Shown here piece by piece: positions 38,526-46,982 of a stretch of 64,000 nucleotides of DNA. A program made the translations under genes and the position numbers. The notes under the pieces were generated by a model, which ran no database searches, was not told the DNA's origin, and worked only from the letters and a program-made list of their open reading frames with translations. The first letter of the stretch is position 1. Each line of letters begins with the position of its first letter. Where the stretch lies: contig JAIMKV010000001.1 in the NCBI GenBank assembly GCA_020692205.1, positions 90,743-154,742 of the forward strand, read 5' to 3'. The stretch is from Myxosarcina sp. GA_180221_E-2-1-MAG-40_15 (GTDB taxonomy: Bacteria; Cyanobacteriota; Cyanobacteriia; Cyanobacteriales; Xenococcaceae).

Positions 38526-39212
38526 CTAAGGACTATCTGGAGCTGGATTTGGTGGCTGCTCTGGAGTTAAAGCTGGGGGTTGCTCTTCCGCAGGAGGTTG
38601 GGCATCACCTGGGGGTGTTTGAGGAGCGGGAGGAGGAGTATTGGCTGGGTTTGGCGGAGTATAGGGTGTATCAACAAAGCCAATTTCTAGAAGCTGTTCA
38701 TAGGCTTTTCTGCCGAGTCCAATACCAGGGCTTTGGGAAGTAACAATTTGTACCAACAGAGGAATAGATAGCTCTGGCTGATTTTGCGATCGATGTACCA
38801 AAGCTAGCTGATAAGTAGCGTTATCCCTTGCAATGCTAGTATCTAACGCTTTTTTACGGTGAGATTCGGCAGCAGCATTATCTAGTCCCGAAAAGCTATT
38901 AAATAGCTGGAGATAAAAGTTAGATAGTTGGTTAAAAACTTGTCGCGCACTCTGCAATTTCTCGGCAGCAAGATCGTATTGCTGAGCATCAATAGCTTGC
39001 TCTGCTTCCTTCATTAATCTATTGCCTCCTTCAATACTAAAAATACTGTTAGACTGTGTCGGAGTAGAACTATCTGAATCAGGAATGCTGGGCGTTGATT
39101 CGGCTGGAGAGACTGTCTCTTGTGCCTGTAAGTTGGTGGTTAAACCGATGGACAATAAGCCCAGCAACAACAAATAACGCGCACTACGATCAATAATATT
39201 TAGTTTTGGCAT
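38526..39212 (-). CDS. Exported protein with TPR-like middle and proline-rich tail
   Basis: 228 residues. A signal peptide is visible (LLLLGLLSIGLTTNLQA then QE). The middle (about 60-170) is helical with alanine-rich, TPR-like spacing (AEQAIDAQQYDLAAEKLQSA). The tail from about 183 is low-complexity Pro/Ala/Glu/Gln-rich (NPANTPPPAPQTPPGD). Probably periplasmic or surface-associated; function unknown. No partner gene is obvious, and the PLD lipoprotein gene diverges from it 187 bp away. Confidence 0.65.
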   Translation of the reverse strand: MPKLNIIDRSARYLLLLGLLSIGLTTNLQAQETVSPAESTPSIPDSDSSTPTQSNSIFSIEGGNRLMKEAEQAIDAQQYDLAAEKLQSARQVFNQLSNFYLQLFNSFSGLDNAAAESHRKKALDTSIARDNATYQLALVHRSQNQPELSIPLLVQIVTSQSPGIGLGRKAYEQLLEIGFVDTPYTPPNPANTPPPAPQTPPGDAQPPAEEQPPALTPEQPPNPAPDSP

Positions 39213-39398
39213 AAGTTATCTATTTTGGTTCTTTCTCGCCATTTTAAATAAGAGAATTAGACTTCAGGTATCTTATCACCCCATAACCATAGTGTCAGAA
39301 GCAGAAAATGTCTCTTCTTTCGGGTTCGAGACTAGTTGATTTTAAGTTAGTTCGCTTATGGTAGAAAGGTTTATTTTTCAGCAGTAGGCTTTTGATTT

Positions 39399-40781
39399 AT
39401 GTATCGCTTTAAATGGATCTTTTGGTTCGGCTTTACTTTGACTATTGCCTGTTCTAAAAACTCTCCACAATCGGCTAGCTTACCCCAAGACGAGTTTGTG
39501 CAAGTTTATTTTAATCACCGAGAAAGCCAGACTCAAATTTATCGCGATCCTTACCGTAAAATCGAACGCCAGGGAGATGACTTAGAATCAGTCATTATTC
39601 AAGAAATAGCGGCGGCAAAGTCTACTATCGATCTGGCTGTGCAAGAGCTTAACCTACCGTTAGTTGCTCAGGCTTTAGTCAAAAGCCAGCGTTCTGGGGT
39701 CAAAATCAGAGTAATCTTGGAGAATAATTACAGTCATTCCTTAAGCAAACTAAATTCATCAGAGATTGAAGGCTTAAATCAGCGTGATCGCCAAAAGTAT
39801 AATCAGTTTTTTCAGCTAGTCGATCTAAATCAAGACAACTACTTAAGTTCCGCCGAAATTGCCCAACGAGATGCTTTAGTGATCTTAGAACAAGCTGGTA
39901 TTCCCATAATTGATGATACTGCCGATGGCTCAAAAGGTAGTGGTTTAATGCACCATAAATTTATGGTTGTAGATCGTAAAACCATGGTTACTGGCTCAGC
40001 TAATTTTACCCTTAGTGATATTCATGGCGATCTAGACAATCCTGAAACCCGAGGAAATGTTAATCATTTGCTTAGAATTGAAAATTCGGCAGTGGCCGAT
40101 TTATTTACCGCAGAATTTAACTATATGTGGGGCAATATTAATGGAATTAACCCGAAGTTCGGTTTGGGGAAGCCTTGGCGATCGCCAACGACAATTACCT
40201 GGAAAGACACTGAGATTACACTACAGTTTGCCCCCACTTCTAGTCGTTTGGATTGGCGTTTTAGCACTAATGGTTTGATTAACGAAACAATCGATCGTGC
40301 TACAATATCTATTGATCTAGCCCTGTTTGTTTTTAGCGATCAGACAATAGCCAATACTTTGCAGCAAAAGCACAGCCAGGGTGTAGAAATTAAAGGTGTA
40401 TTTGACTCTGGTTTTGCCTATCGTTATTACAGCGAGGTACTTGATATGCTTGGCGTTACTTTATATCGAGGTTGTCAAGCTGAAGCTGCTAACAATCCTT
40501 GGGATCAGCCACTGAAAACTATCGGTACAGCACAGCTAGCCACAGGTGATAAACTGCATCATAAGTTTACAGTCATTGATAATCAGACAGTAATTTCAGG
40601 ATCGCACAATTGGTCAGAAGCTGCTAATAAAAATAATGATGAAACTTTGATGATCATTAAAAATTCTCTGGTGTCTCAGCATTTTGCTCAGGAATTTAAC
40701 CGTCTCTATAGTTCAGTACAATTAGGATTATCTCCTAAGATTCAAAATAAGCTAAAGCAACAAAAGCAACAATGTAATTGA
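39399..40781 (+). CDS. PLD-like lipoprotein with an embedded EF-hand loop
   Basis: 460 residues. The N-terminus has a lipobox (LTIAC at about 14-18), so the protein should be a lipid-anchored periplasmic or outer-membrane protein. It has two phospholipase-D catalytic motifs: H185-x-K187-x4-D192 in HHKFMVVDRKTMVTGS and H387-x-K389-x4-D394 in HHKFTVIDNQTVISGS. Between the start of the first PLD half and its motif lies a canonical EF-hand calcium loop, D142 to E153 (DLNQDNYLSSAE). PLD proteins hydrolyse phosphodiesters in lipids or nucleic acids; calcium dependence is inferred. The substrate is unknown. The gene is single. Confidence 0.9.
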   Translation: MYRFKWIFWFGFTLTIACSKNSPQSASLPQDEFVQVYFNHRESQTQIYRDPYRKIERQGDDLESVIIQEIAAAKSTIDLAVQELNLPLVAQALVKSQRSGVKIRVILENNYSHSLSKLNSSEIEGLNQRDRQKYNQFFQLVDLNQDNYLSSAEIAQRDALVILEQAGIPIIDDTADGSKGSGLMHHKFMVVDRKTMVTGSANFTLSDIHGDLDNPETRGNVNHLLRIENSAVADLFTAEFNYMWGNINGINPKFGLGKPWRSPTTITWKDTEITLQFAPTSSRLDWRFSTNGLINETIDRATISIDLALFVFSDQTIANTLQQKHSQGVEIKGVFDSGFAYRYYSEVLDMLGVTLYRGCQAEAANNPWDQPLKTIGTAQLATGDKLHHKFTVIDNQTVISGSHNWSEAANKNNDETLMIIKNSLVSQHFAQEFNRLYSSVQLGLSPKIQNKLKQQKQQCN

Positions 40782-40957
40782 TCTCAAGCACGGTTAAATA
40801 TCTCAACTCTCTGCCTGAACCAATAATTTTTTTCGGTCTATTGACAAAGATTACTAATTAGTGTTTATAATCTTGTGAGCCTAATTAATTGAATATTATT
40901 TTCAATAAGCTAGTTAATTGATTTTTTTAGCAAAATATTTAATCCAGGAAATTGACA

Positions 40958-41275
40958 ATGAGCGATCGCACCTCAAAAAAAATCAGTCCTTCAGAAAAGC
41001 AACAGCCTAGCCGTGTACTGCCAGTTAAGTGGGCTTATCGGTGGGATGTATTTCGCCGCTTAAAATCCTTAGAGATAGATTGTCAATGTTCCACTAATGA
41101 GCCTTTATTAGTGGATATATATAGCCCAACTACTCTGATCCAGATTTGGAGCGTAGTCAGACAATTTAGCGGCGAACGTCACCAATTGATTGATTGGTTG
41201 GATAATTGCTGGTATGTGCAATACGATGATCAAAGTCGGCAGAATGAATTGATAAAGCATCATGGCAAAAGTTAA
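40958..41275 (+). CDS. Conserved hypothetical protein, 105 residues
   Basis: ATG at 40958 is chosen because AGGA lies eight bases before it; a TTG two codons upstream is the alternative. The sequence has a basic start (SDRTSKKISPSEKQQPS) then a compact WAYRWDVFRRLKSLEIDCQC region rich in Trp and Arg. It overlaps the next gene by 14 bp (41262-41275), so the two are translated together; that neighbour carries a [2Fe-2S] domain. Known only as a cyanobacterial hypothetical; function unknown. Confidence 0.62.
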   Translation: MSDRTSKKISPSEKQQPSRVLPVKWAYRWDVFRRLKSLEIDCQCSTNEPLLVDIYSPTTLIQIWSVVRQFSGERHQLIDWLDNCWYVQYDDQSRQNELIKHHGKS

Positions 41276-41837
41276 TCACCTAGTTTCTGAGTTCAATTTC
41301 CAAGGCAAGCTAAGCAAACTGTCTTGGCGGAAAAACCAAATCAAATATATTAAGCTAGTTACCGATGAAGGTAAATATTGGCTGAAAATTCCTCAAAACC
41401 TGAGAGAGAAAATTGCCAGTTTGTCTCCTGGGTGTCAACTAGAAGTAGCAGGAAAATCTAAACAGCACCCAACCACGGGCAAAACTAAATACAAGGCTCA
41501 AACAGTAGTGCTAGTTGCTCGCGATCAAGCTGTGGTTAAAACCCAGTCATCTCGATTACCTGTCTTTGACAGCAAAACTAAATCCAAAGCCAAGGTGCTA
41601 GTTTGCCAAAAGTCTAACTGCTGGAAGAAAGGAGGTAAAAGAGTTTGTGCCGAGTTAGAATCCATTTTGAGCGATCGCGGCTTAACCAACCAGATTCCGA
41701 TTCAGAAAACAGGTTGTCTGAAACAGTGTAAAAAAGCGCCAGCGTTGGTGATGATGCCAGATAAAGCTCGTTATAACCAAGTAAAGCCTCAACAGGTAGA
41801 GAAAATGGTCGAGAAACATTTAATTGCTGATAGCTAA
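41262..41837 (+). CDS. Protein with C-terminal thioredoxin-like [2Fe-2S] ferredoxin domain
   Basis: 191 residues. The first 95 residues (NHLVSEFNFQGKLSKLSWRK) form an uncharacterised basic domain with predicted beta structure. The C-terminal 80 residues match the NuoE-like (2Fe-2S) domain: VLVCQKSNCWKKGGKRVC and QKTGCLKQCKKAPALVMMPD supply four or more cysteines (C-x4-C then C-x3-C). Such proteins carry a thioredoxin-fold [2Fe-2S] cluster. It is the second gene of a two-gene operon. The redox partner is unknown. Confidence 0.8.
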   Translation: MAKVNHLVSEFNFQGKLSKLSWRKNQIKYIKLVTDEGKYWLKIPQNLREKIASLSPGCQLEVAGKSKQHPTTGKTKYKAQTVVLVARDQAVVKTQSSRLPVFDSKTKSKAKVLVCQKSNCWKKGGKRVCAELESILSDRGLTNQIPIQKTGCLKQCKKAPALVMMPDKARYNQVKPQQVEKMVEKHLIADS

Positions 41838-41846
41838 AATTAGATC

Positions 41847-41928
41847 TGATACCAATTCTCCATAAAGATGCATTAAATTATAGTTATCAAGGCTTTATTA
41901 AGTGCAACGTCATAGAGATTTGGTATTA
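41847..41928. repeat. 82-bp MITE-like inverted-repeat element
   Basis: TGATACCAATTCTC (41847-41860) and the complement of GAGATTTGGTATTA (41915-41928) match at 12 of 14 positions as terminal inverted repeats. Nothing inside codes for protein. From memory, near-identical ACCAATTCTCCATAAAGATG sequences are dispersed in other cyanobacterial genomes, which suggests a miniature mobile repeat. No clear target-site duplication was seen. Only one copy was found in the window. Confidence 0.5.
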
Positions 41929-42090
41929 GCCGAACAAGAACAAATAGAATGGCGATCGCGCCAGATATTAAATCCGATGTCTACGAGCAAATTTTGCAGT
42001 TGTGCGGTTTGGCATAGAAAACACCAATCTTCAGCTTGATCTCAGTTTATTAACGATTTTTTGCTTATTTGTCATAGACTTCTGGCATAA

Positions 42091-42891
42091 TTACAATCGA
42101 TCCAACCATTGTTGAATATCTGCCAAAACCAGATCGGGGATTTCCCAGGGGAAAAGATGCGCCACTTGAGAATAGTTTTTATATGCGCAATTGCTCAAAT
42201 GTTCGGCGGTTTTTTGACTAGCAGAAGGGATGATATGGCGATCGCATTCTCCCGATAACATCAAGCAGGGTATTTCAATTCGATGTAAATCTGATAAGCG
42301 ATTGTAACCCTGTCTCATTGCCGTTCTCAAAGCTGTATTAGCCGTCTTAGAAGTCTGAAAATAAGCGGGAACTCCTTCTTTAGCCAAATACTGATAGGAC
42401 TCTGGCTGGTGATGACTAATCAAATAGCGGAAAAGCGATCGCTTGCCAAAGGTATCAATATTCCATTGCCAAGCTGGTTTGAGGTAATTCACCATGCCGC
42501 CAATCCCTGTAAACAGTACATCTTGCCAAGTTTCTTGAGGATGACTACTTACAGGATGTGCTGCTGTAGCAATTAAAATCATGCCACTAAACCTTTCAGG
42601 CTGTGCTATGGCCAATTCCATGGCGATAATGCCCCCCAAAGACCAACCTAATACTAAACAACGATCTATTTGCTGTTTGTCCAACAAAGCAATAATGTCC
42701 TGTAAATGATCTTGCATGGTAAAGTTTTGTTGATAACGACTCTTGCCATAGCCACGAAGATCAGGAGTAATAGTTTGATACTGCCTGGATAAATAATTGG
42801 TAAATACAGACATACTGGCAGCGCAACCAGGGTGACCATGTAAGCAAAGGATAGGATATCCTTGCCCTTTAATTTCTGTATTTAATTCCAT
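42091..42891 (-). CDS. Alpha/beta hydrolase
   Basis: About 266 residues from the ATG at 42891, preferred over TTG at 42924 because GGAAAA lies just before it and homologues begin at this point. Catalytic triad by position: nucleophile serine in GWSLGG, aspartate in LSGECDRHI and histidine in YSQVAHLFPWE; the oxyanion turn is LHGHPGCAAS. It looks like a soluble esterase or epoxide-hydrolase/haloperoxidase relative. Substrate unknown. It is isolated, and a short coding-like stretch runs away from its start in the opposite direction. Confidence 0.84.
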   Translation of the reverse strand: MELNTEIKGQGYPILCLHGHPGCAASMSVFTNYLSRQYQTITPDLRGYGKSRYQQNFTMQDHLQDIIALLDKQQIDRCLVLGWSLGGIIAMELAIAQPERFSGMILIATAAHPVSSHPQETWQDVLFTGIGGMVNYLKPAWQWNIDTFGKRSLFRYLISHHQPESYQYLAKEGVPAYFQTSKTANTALRTAMRQGYNRLSDLHRIEIPCLMLSGECDRHIIPSASQKTAEHLSNCAYKNYSQVAHLFPWEIPDLVLADIQQWLDRL

Positions 42892-43020
42892 ATATTTTCC
42901 ACAATCAACAGTAAATTTGAGCAAGTTGGCGATCGCTTAAAACAATTAGGCAATGGTGTTGCCGATCTAGCTCACGATTATGCAGATATTTTAGATAGTT
43001 CTAATAATAAAATATCTTGA
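42886..43020 (+). pseudogene. Short protein-like ORF remnant
   Basis: A 44-codon open frame on the plus strand ends TGA at 43018-43020 and reads FEQVGDRLKQLGNGVADLAH then DYADILDSSNNKIS. It has coding character (helical, charged, HIP1 in frame as VGDRL) but no usable start within it. It overlaps the first bases of the alpha/beta hydrolase on the other strand. Probably the C-terminal end of a gene that has otherwise been lost. Family unknown. Confidence 0.28.
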
Positions 43021-43096
43021 GAATCAAGGATCTGATTGATAAGACGCTCTCTTTGACAGCAGGCGCCGCCTTAAAAGTGCCTGCTATCACTTTCCT

Positions 43097-44267
43097 TTAT
43101 GGTTTAAGAACTACTTTGGTGCAGTTATCTTCTTTGTTGCGGAACATTTTATATCCTTTAGGTGCATCGTCGATACTCAGATGATGAGAAATAACATAAG
43201 AAGGATCGATTTCTCCCTGTTGAATCCGCTCAAGTAGAGGCTGGAGATACTTGTGAACGTGGGTTTGCCCTGAGCGCAAAGTTAGAGCTTTATTAACAAT
43301 TGCACCCAAAGGTATTTTATCGACCAAGCCACCATATACCCCAGGAATAGACACTGTCCCCCCCCTTACGGCAAGCAACAATTGCCTGGCGCAAGGCTGT
43401 AGGACGACCTGTTTCTAGCTTTACTCCCTGTTTAACTTTATCGTAAGCTGCCATAGCATCTGTGCCGTGGGCTTCCATACCTACCGCCTCAATACAGCGA
43501 TCTGGACCTCTGCCACCCGTCATTTCTTTGAGGGCTTCTCCTGCGTCTATTTCTTCGTAGTTAATTACTTCGGCTTTGCCCTGTTCTTGTGCCATTTGTA
43601 ACCTTTCGGGGAAGCGATCAATCGCAATTACTCTGGCTGCACCTAACATATAGGCACTCTTGATGGCAAACTGACCAACGGGACCGCATCCCCAGACTGC
43701 TACGGTGTCCCCTGGTTCGATATCCGCATTTTCCGCTGCCATGTAGCCAGTGGGAAAAATGTCAGTTAGAAATAAGACTTTATCGTCTTCTAAATCATCG
43801 GGTACTTTTAATGGGCCGACATCAGCGTAAGGAATCCGAGCGTATTCTGCTTGTCCCCCTGCATAACCTCCTAGCAAATGGGAATAACCAAAAAGACCAG
43901 AAGGGGAATGTCCATAAAATTTCTCTGCCATCCAAGCATTAGGATTAGAATTATCGCATAGTGACCACAAATCTTTTTGACAGAAGAAACAGCCGCCACA
44001 GGCGATCGTAAAAGGAACAACGACGCGATCGCCTTTTTGGAGATTTTTTACTTCTTTACCAGTTTCGACTACTTCTCCCATAAACTCGTGACCTAAAATA
44101 TCTCCCGATTCCATAGTGGGAATATTGCCTTCGTATAGGTGCAAGTCTGAACCGCATATAGCGGTGGAGGTTATTTTAATAATGGCATCACGGGGATTGA
44201 GAATTTTTGGATCGGGTACGGTTTCAACTCTGACATCGTGTGCGCTATGCCAACATACAGCTTTCAT
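43097..44267 (-). pseudogene. Zinc-dependent alcohol/formaldehyde dehydrogenase, frameshifted
   Basis: The gene reads in two overlapping frames, 43317-44267 and 43097-43381. Joined, they give about 390 residues of a medium-chain zinc dehydrogenase of the glutathione-independent formaldehyde/threonine dehydrogenase type: [12 protein letters not shown] and [12 protein letters not shown] carry the catalytic zinc ligands, [15 protein letters not shown] the structural zinc cysteines, and [13 protein letters not shown] the NAD motif. The break is an 8-C run at 43358-43365; seven C would restore the frame exactly ([15 protein letters not shown]). It may be a sequencing error, a true inactivation or a slippery phase-variable site. 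Sits at the start of a stress-gene run. Confidence 0.85.
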
Positions 44268-44629
44268 AATTAGTTGGGGTTTAAAGGTGTGGGGAGTGTA
44301 TTGGGTATTATTTACGGCAGTTGTCAGTTAAATTGACTACGCTTTTTATTAACTAGTTTTGAGCTTCGTCGGTTTTTGGCGTAGTCCTAAAGGACTATGC
44401 GGCTTGTCGAGTGAGAAGCTTCTCACTCAACAAGTCGATTCCATCTCTTGTAGCGAAACCTCAGCATTGCTCGACTTCAAAATGCGCCGTATAGCTTCCC
44501 TAAAGAACCAGCTTCTAGCTTCTTAAAGTCAAACTCATGTATTCTACTCAACCTAAAAGCGCGGTAAGTAACTAGAGCCTCACTAAGAAGCGCGAGATAA
44601 CTAAATTAAATATGCTTAAATTTTAATGA
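44268..44629. other. 362-bp intergenic region containing two strong palindromes
   Basis: No coding region seen. The region lies between the dehydrogenase start and the stop of the stress-protein gene, both on the minus strand. Its striking content is a pair of palindromes (44379-44400 and 44403-44434). The rest (44435-44629) is not recognisable. Confidence 0.6.
44379..44434. repeat. Adjacent palindrome pair (REP-like)
   Basis: First palindrome: GCGTAGTCCT (44379-44388) against AGGACTATGC (44391-44400), 10 bp with one G-T wobble around AA. Second: the perfect 20-bp palindrome GAGTGAGAAGCTTCTCACTC (44409-44428), extended by CTTGT (44403-44407) and ACAAG (44430-44434) with one mismatch between. 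Two strong hairpins two bases apart are typical of REP-like or mobile palindromic repeats in cyanobacteria. No T-tract follows, so simple termination is unlikely. Confidence 0.65.
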
Positions 44630-45409
44630 TTATCTAATGTTATCTCGCGTGTCTTTCGGTTCTACAATAATTACATCAGGGTCACTATTTGTAGTAACGT
44701 TACGTTTATTTGTAGTTCTTGGTTCGGTGGCTTCTAGGCGATCGCTTGAAGTTGTTAGAGGTTCACCTGCCACTGTACGACCACCTATAGTATTACCCAC
44801 GGCAGCATTAGTTTCAACTACTCCAGAGCGATTAATGCCAGAGGTACGATTATAAGCATCGTCATCGATATCGTTAGCGTCGTAAACGCCATATTCTTCA
44901 ATGCCATTATCTCGTAAAATTCTTTCTGCACGGCTAATATCGGCATCTGTACCATTAACCATAATTAAATAACTGCCGCTACCGACGCGATCGCTATAAA
45001 TTTTGGCTTGATCTTCAGGAATACCCAAGCCTACTAAACCGCCAATAATACCGCCTGCTGCTGCACCGATACCTGCACCAGCTAAAGTTGTTGCGATCGC
45101 AGTTGCTGCTTCGCCAGCGACAATAATTGGACCTACACCAGGAATAGCCAAAGTACCTAAACCTACTAGCAAACCACCGATACCGCCTAACACAGTCCCA
45201 GTAGTTGCGCCAGCACCAGCACCCTCAGCTGCGTTGTTGCCTTCATCTTGAGCTGTATCTATTCCTGCTGCTTGAGTAACCTGATCGGCATCTTTAGCAA
45301 TAACGTTGACGCGATTCATATCAAAACCGTCGTCTTTGAGTGCGCGCAAAGCTCTTTCTGCTTCATCGCGACTATAAAATAAACCTACTGAACGTCTGTA
45401 CTTATTCAT
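44630..45409 (-). CDS. General stress protein with glycine-zipper domain, 259 residues
   Basis: N-terminus RRSVGLFYSRDEAERALRAL is the GSP17M-type beta-alpha-beta domain, then a long Gly/Ala-rich hydrophobic stretch (TTGTVLGGIGGLLVGLGTLA, AGAGIGAAAGGIIGGLVGLG) at about 70-135, a second alpha/beta part (SYLIMVNGTDADISRAERIL), and an acidic-to-polar, low-complexity tail from about 180. The glycine zippers suggest membrane insertion or oligomer formation. It shares its layout with the 168-residue protein at 24469. Found in a run of stress-type genes. Function unproven. Confidence 0.72.
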   Translation of the reverse strand: MNKYRRSVGLFYSRDEAERALRALKDDGFDMNRVNVIAKDADQVTQAAGIDTAQDEGNNAAEGAGAGATTGTVLGGIGGLLVGLGTLAIPGVGPIIVAGEAATAIATTLAGAGIGAAAGGIIGGLVGLGIPEDQAKIYSDRVGSGSYLIMVNGTDADISRAERILRDNGIEEYGVYDANDIDDDAYNRTSGINRSGVVETNAAVGNTIGGRTVAGEPLTTSSDRLEATEPRTTNKRNVTTNSDPDVIIVEPKDTRDNIR

Positions 45410-45514
45410 GATTTTTTTTGAGTAAACGACACTTCATTCTTTTCTGCATCGCTAATTTATTCATCGCTCAAAAGTTATAAGTGTAGACAACTACAACTTT
45501 GGGTAGAGAAATAT

Positions 45515-45611
45515 GGCGTTGCCTAGCTATGAGTTAGTTTAGTTTAGATAGCGATTGATGAGTCTTTCATTCTTCGCCTCCAACTAAACCATTCCACAGT
45601 GACGCAACGCC
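45515..45611. repeat. 97-bp MITE-like element with long imperfect terminal repeats
   Basis: The ends, 45515-45544 and the complement of 45582-45611, both start GGCGTTGC and both carry GTTTAGTT at the same position (22 bases in), with a variable 14-base stretch between. Adding one base outside extends the perfect terminal match to nine (TGGCGTTGC). Nothing inside codes. This is the pattern of a miniature inverted-repeat transposable element. It lies between the two stress genes. No target duplication was obvious. Confidence 0.55.
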
Positions 45612-45623
45612 AGAAATATTTAT

Positions 45624-45980
45624 TTAAGGGTGCGTTTCGTTATTGATTGGTTCGTCGCCCGTAATCTGTTCGACAAACTTTTTGGTGCTACGAGGTAATG
45701 TTTCGTCTAAGTTAAGCTTTTCACTAATACTTTTATTATCTTCGTCTGGTTCAGCCATCTTAGATCGCATTGCTTGTTCCTCTTGTCGACGCATTTTAGC
45801 CGCTTCGTATTGAGCATCGCTTACCACATCTGTCGGATCAAGATTAGTTGTATCACGAGTAATAGCATCTGCTGCGATCGCAGTAGTATTACTGATAAAA
45901 GCTACGCCAAAACATAAAGTAATTGAAGCTAAAAATATAGTGACAATGCGACGTAAATTGAGCGAGAAAAATGACAACAT
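45624..45980 (-). CDS. Exported hypothetical protein, 118 residues
   Basis: A signal peptide is clear (RRIVTIFLASITLCFGVAFI, cleavage probably after AIA-A near residue 36-37). The mature part is short, acidic and lysine/glutamate-rich (YEAAKMRRQEEQAMRSKMAE), with a predicted helical, partly disordered form. It may be a lumenal or periplasmic stress protein; no family is recognised. The gene lies within the stress run, 140-210 bp from its neighbours, and a MITE-like element is just past its stop. Confidence 0.6.
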   Translation of the reverse strand: MLSFFSLNLRRIVTIFLASITLCFGVAFISNTTAIAADAITRDTTNLDPTDVVSDAQYEAAKMRRQEEQAMRSKMAEPDEDNKSISEKLNLDETLPRSTKKFVEQITGDEPINNETHP

Positions 45981-46123
45981 GATTACCTCTTGGTTAATCT
46001 AAATTAATTGAATTATGGTTTGCTTTTGGTTTTATTGTTGGAATCAGCTTTAACCAAAGTATCTCGTTTATTGACTCGTTTGATTTTTCGGCATGATGAA
46101 TGGTTAAAACAGCTCCAACCTGT

Positions 46124-46792
46124 TTATTTAGGACCCTTTGGTTGCCCTGTGGTGGTAGCTATTTCACCAGTTTCCATCAACTGTTTAAAGCGATTTAATT
46201 CGTCACCTATTTGTTCTTGAGGTGATTCACCAAAAAGTTTGGCGATCGCATTAGTTAGCGCGCCTCCTGGAGGTTGATATTCCAGAACTACTTTGACCTG
46301 AGTACCGCGATTGCCTGTAGCCGGTTGAAAGCGCACCAAACCACAGTTGTTGATGTCTGCATTGCCCAAAGCATTCCAGGCGATCAGATGATCTGGTTCA
46401 TCAGCAATAATTTCTGCATCCCACTCAACGTTTAGATCTAAAGGTGCATTGGCTACCCAGTGAGATACTGTCCCTGCTTCGTTTTTATTGGTTACGGACT
46501 TTAGATGTTTCATAAAGTTGGGCAGGTTAGTCAAGTTACGCCAGTAGTTATATAGTTCGCTAGCAGGACGATCAATTGTCACCGTTTTTTCTACCTGAAT
46601 ATTTGGCGTTAAACCAACTGCTTCGGCAACCTGATCAACTAGATTGGTTTCCTTCGGTTTGGGCTTCTGGCTATAATCGGCTAAAACCTCTTGTAAAGAA
46701 CGCTGCTGCAAATTTCTAATGACCAAGGGACTATTAATAATTTCCTCGGTGGTAGTTGCCGTAATCGTACCTGACGAATCAACTCGTTCCAT
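46124..46792 (-). CDS. SRPBCC-family protein (polyketide cyclase/START-like)
   Basis: 222 residues. The N-terminal 70 residues are specific; then a START-like lipid/ligand-binding fold: VEKTVTIDRPASELYNYWRN, FMKHLKSVTNKNEAGTVSHW, AEIIADEPDHLIAWNALGNA, and VKVVLEYQPPGGALTNAIAK. Cyanobacterial homologues (cyclase/dehydrase, YndB type) are frequent in stress and membrane-stability neighbourhoods. A hydrophobic ligand is likely but unidentified. Located between two small exported proteins in the minus-strand stress run. Confidence 0.8.
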   Translation of the reverse strand: MERVDSSGTITATTTEEIINSPLVIRNLQQRSLQEVLADYSQKPKPKETNLVDQVAEAVGLTPNIQVEKTVTIDRPASELYNYWRNLTNLPNFMKHLKSVTNKNEAGTVSHWVANAPLDLNVEWDAEIIADEPDHLIAWNALGNADINNCGLVRFQPATGNRGTQVKVVLEYQPPGGALTNAIAKLFGESPQEQIGDELNRFKQLMETGEIATTTGQPKGPK

Positions 46793-46982
46793 AATAGTTG
46801 TGGATAAGGGGTGTACGCGATCGCACTCAATTAAACTGAAAAATCAATTCAAATTCATGCAACCGTAATAGCTACAAAACTATATTTCGCTAATTTGGTC
46901 ACTTTGACTTCAATCTAAAGACAGAAGTTTTGTGGGTAACAATAACGTTCAGGCAAGAATTGATCACACTGAGCCAAGTAAA

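Noticed and set aside
38549-38743. Plus-strand frame inside the proline-rich protein gene
   Set aside because: It is the reverse reading of the proline-rich repeat; composition is an artefact of low complexity.
39320-39335. GGTTCGAGACT resembling a tRNA T-arm
   Set aside because: No acceptor, D or anticodon arm can be folded around it; it lies in an ordinary upstream region.
43030-43085. AGCAGGC/GCCTGCT hairpin after the dehydrogenase gene
   Set aside because: A 7-bp stem exists but no T-tract follows on the minus strand; too weak to call a terminator.
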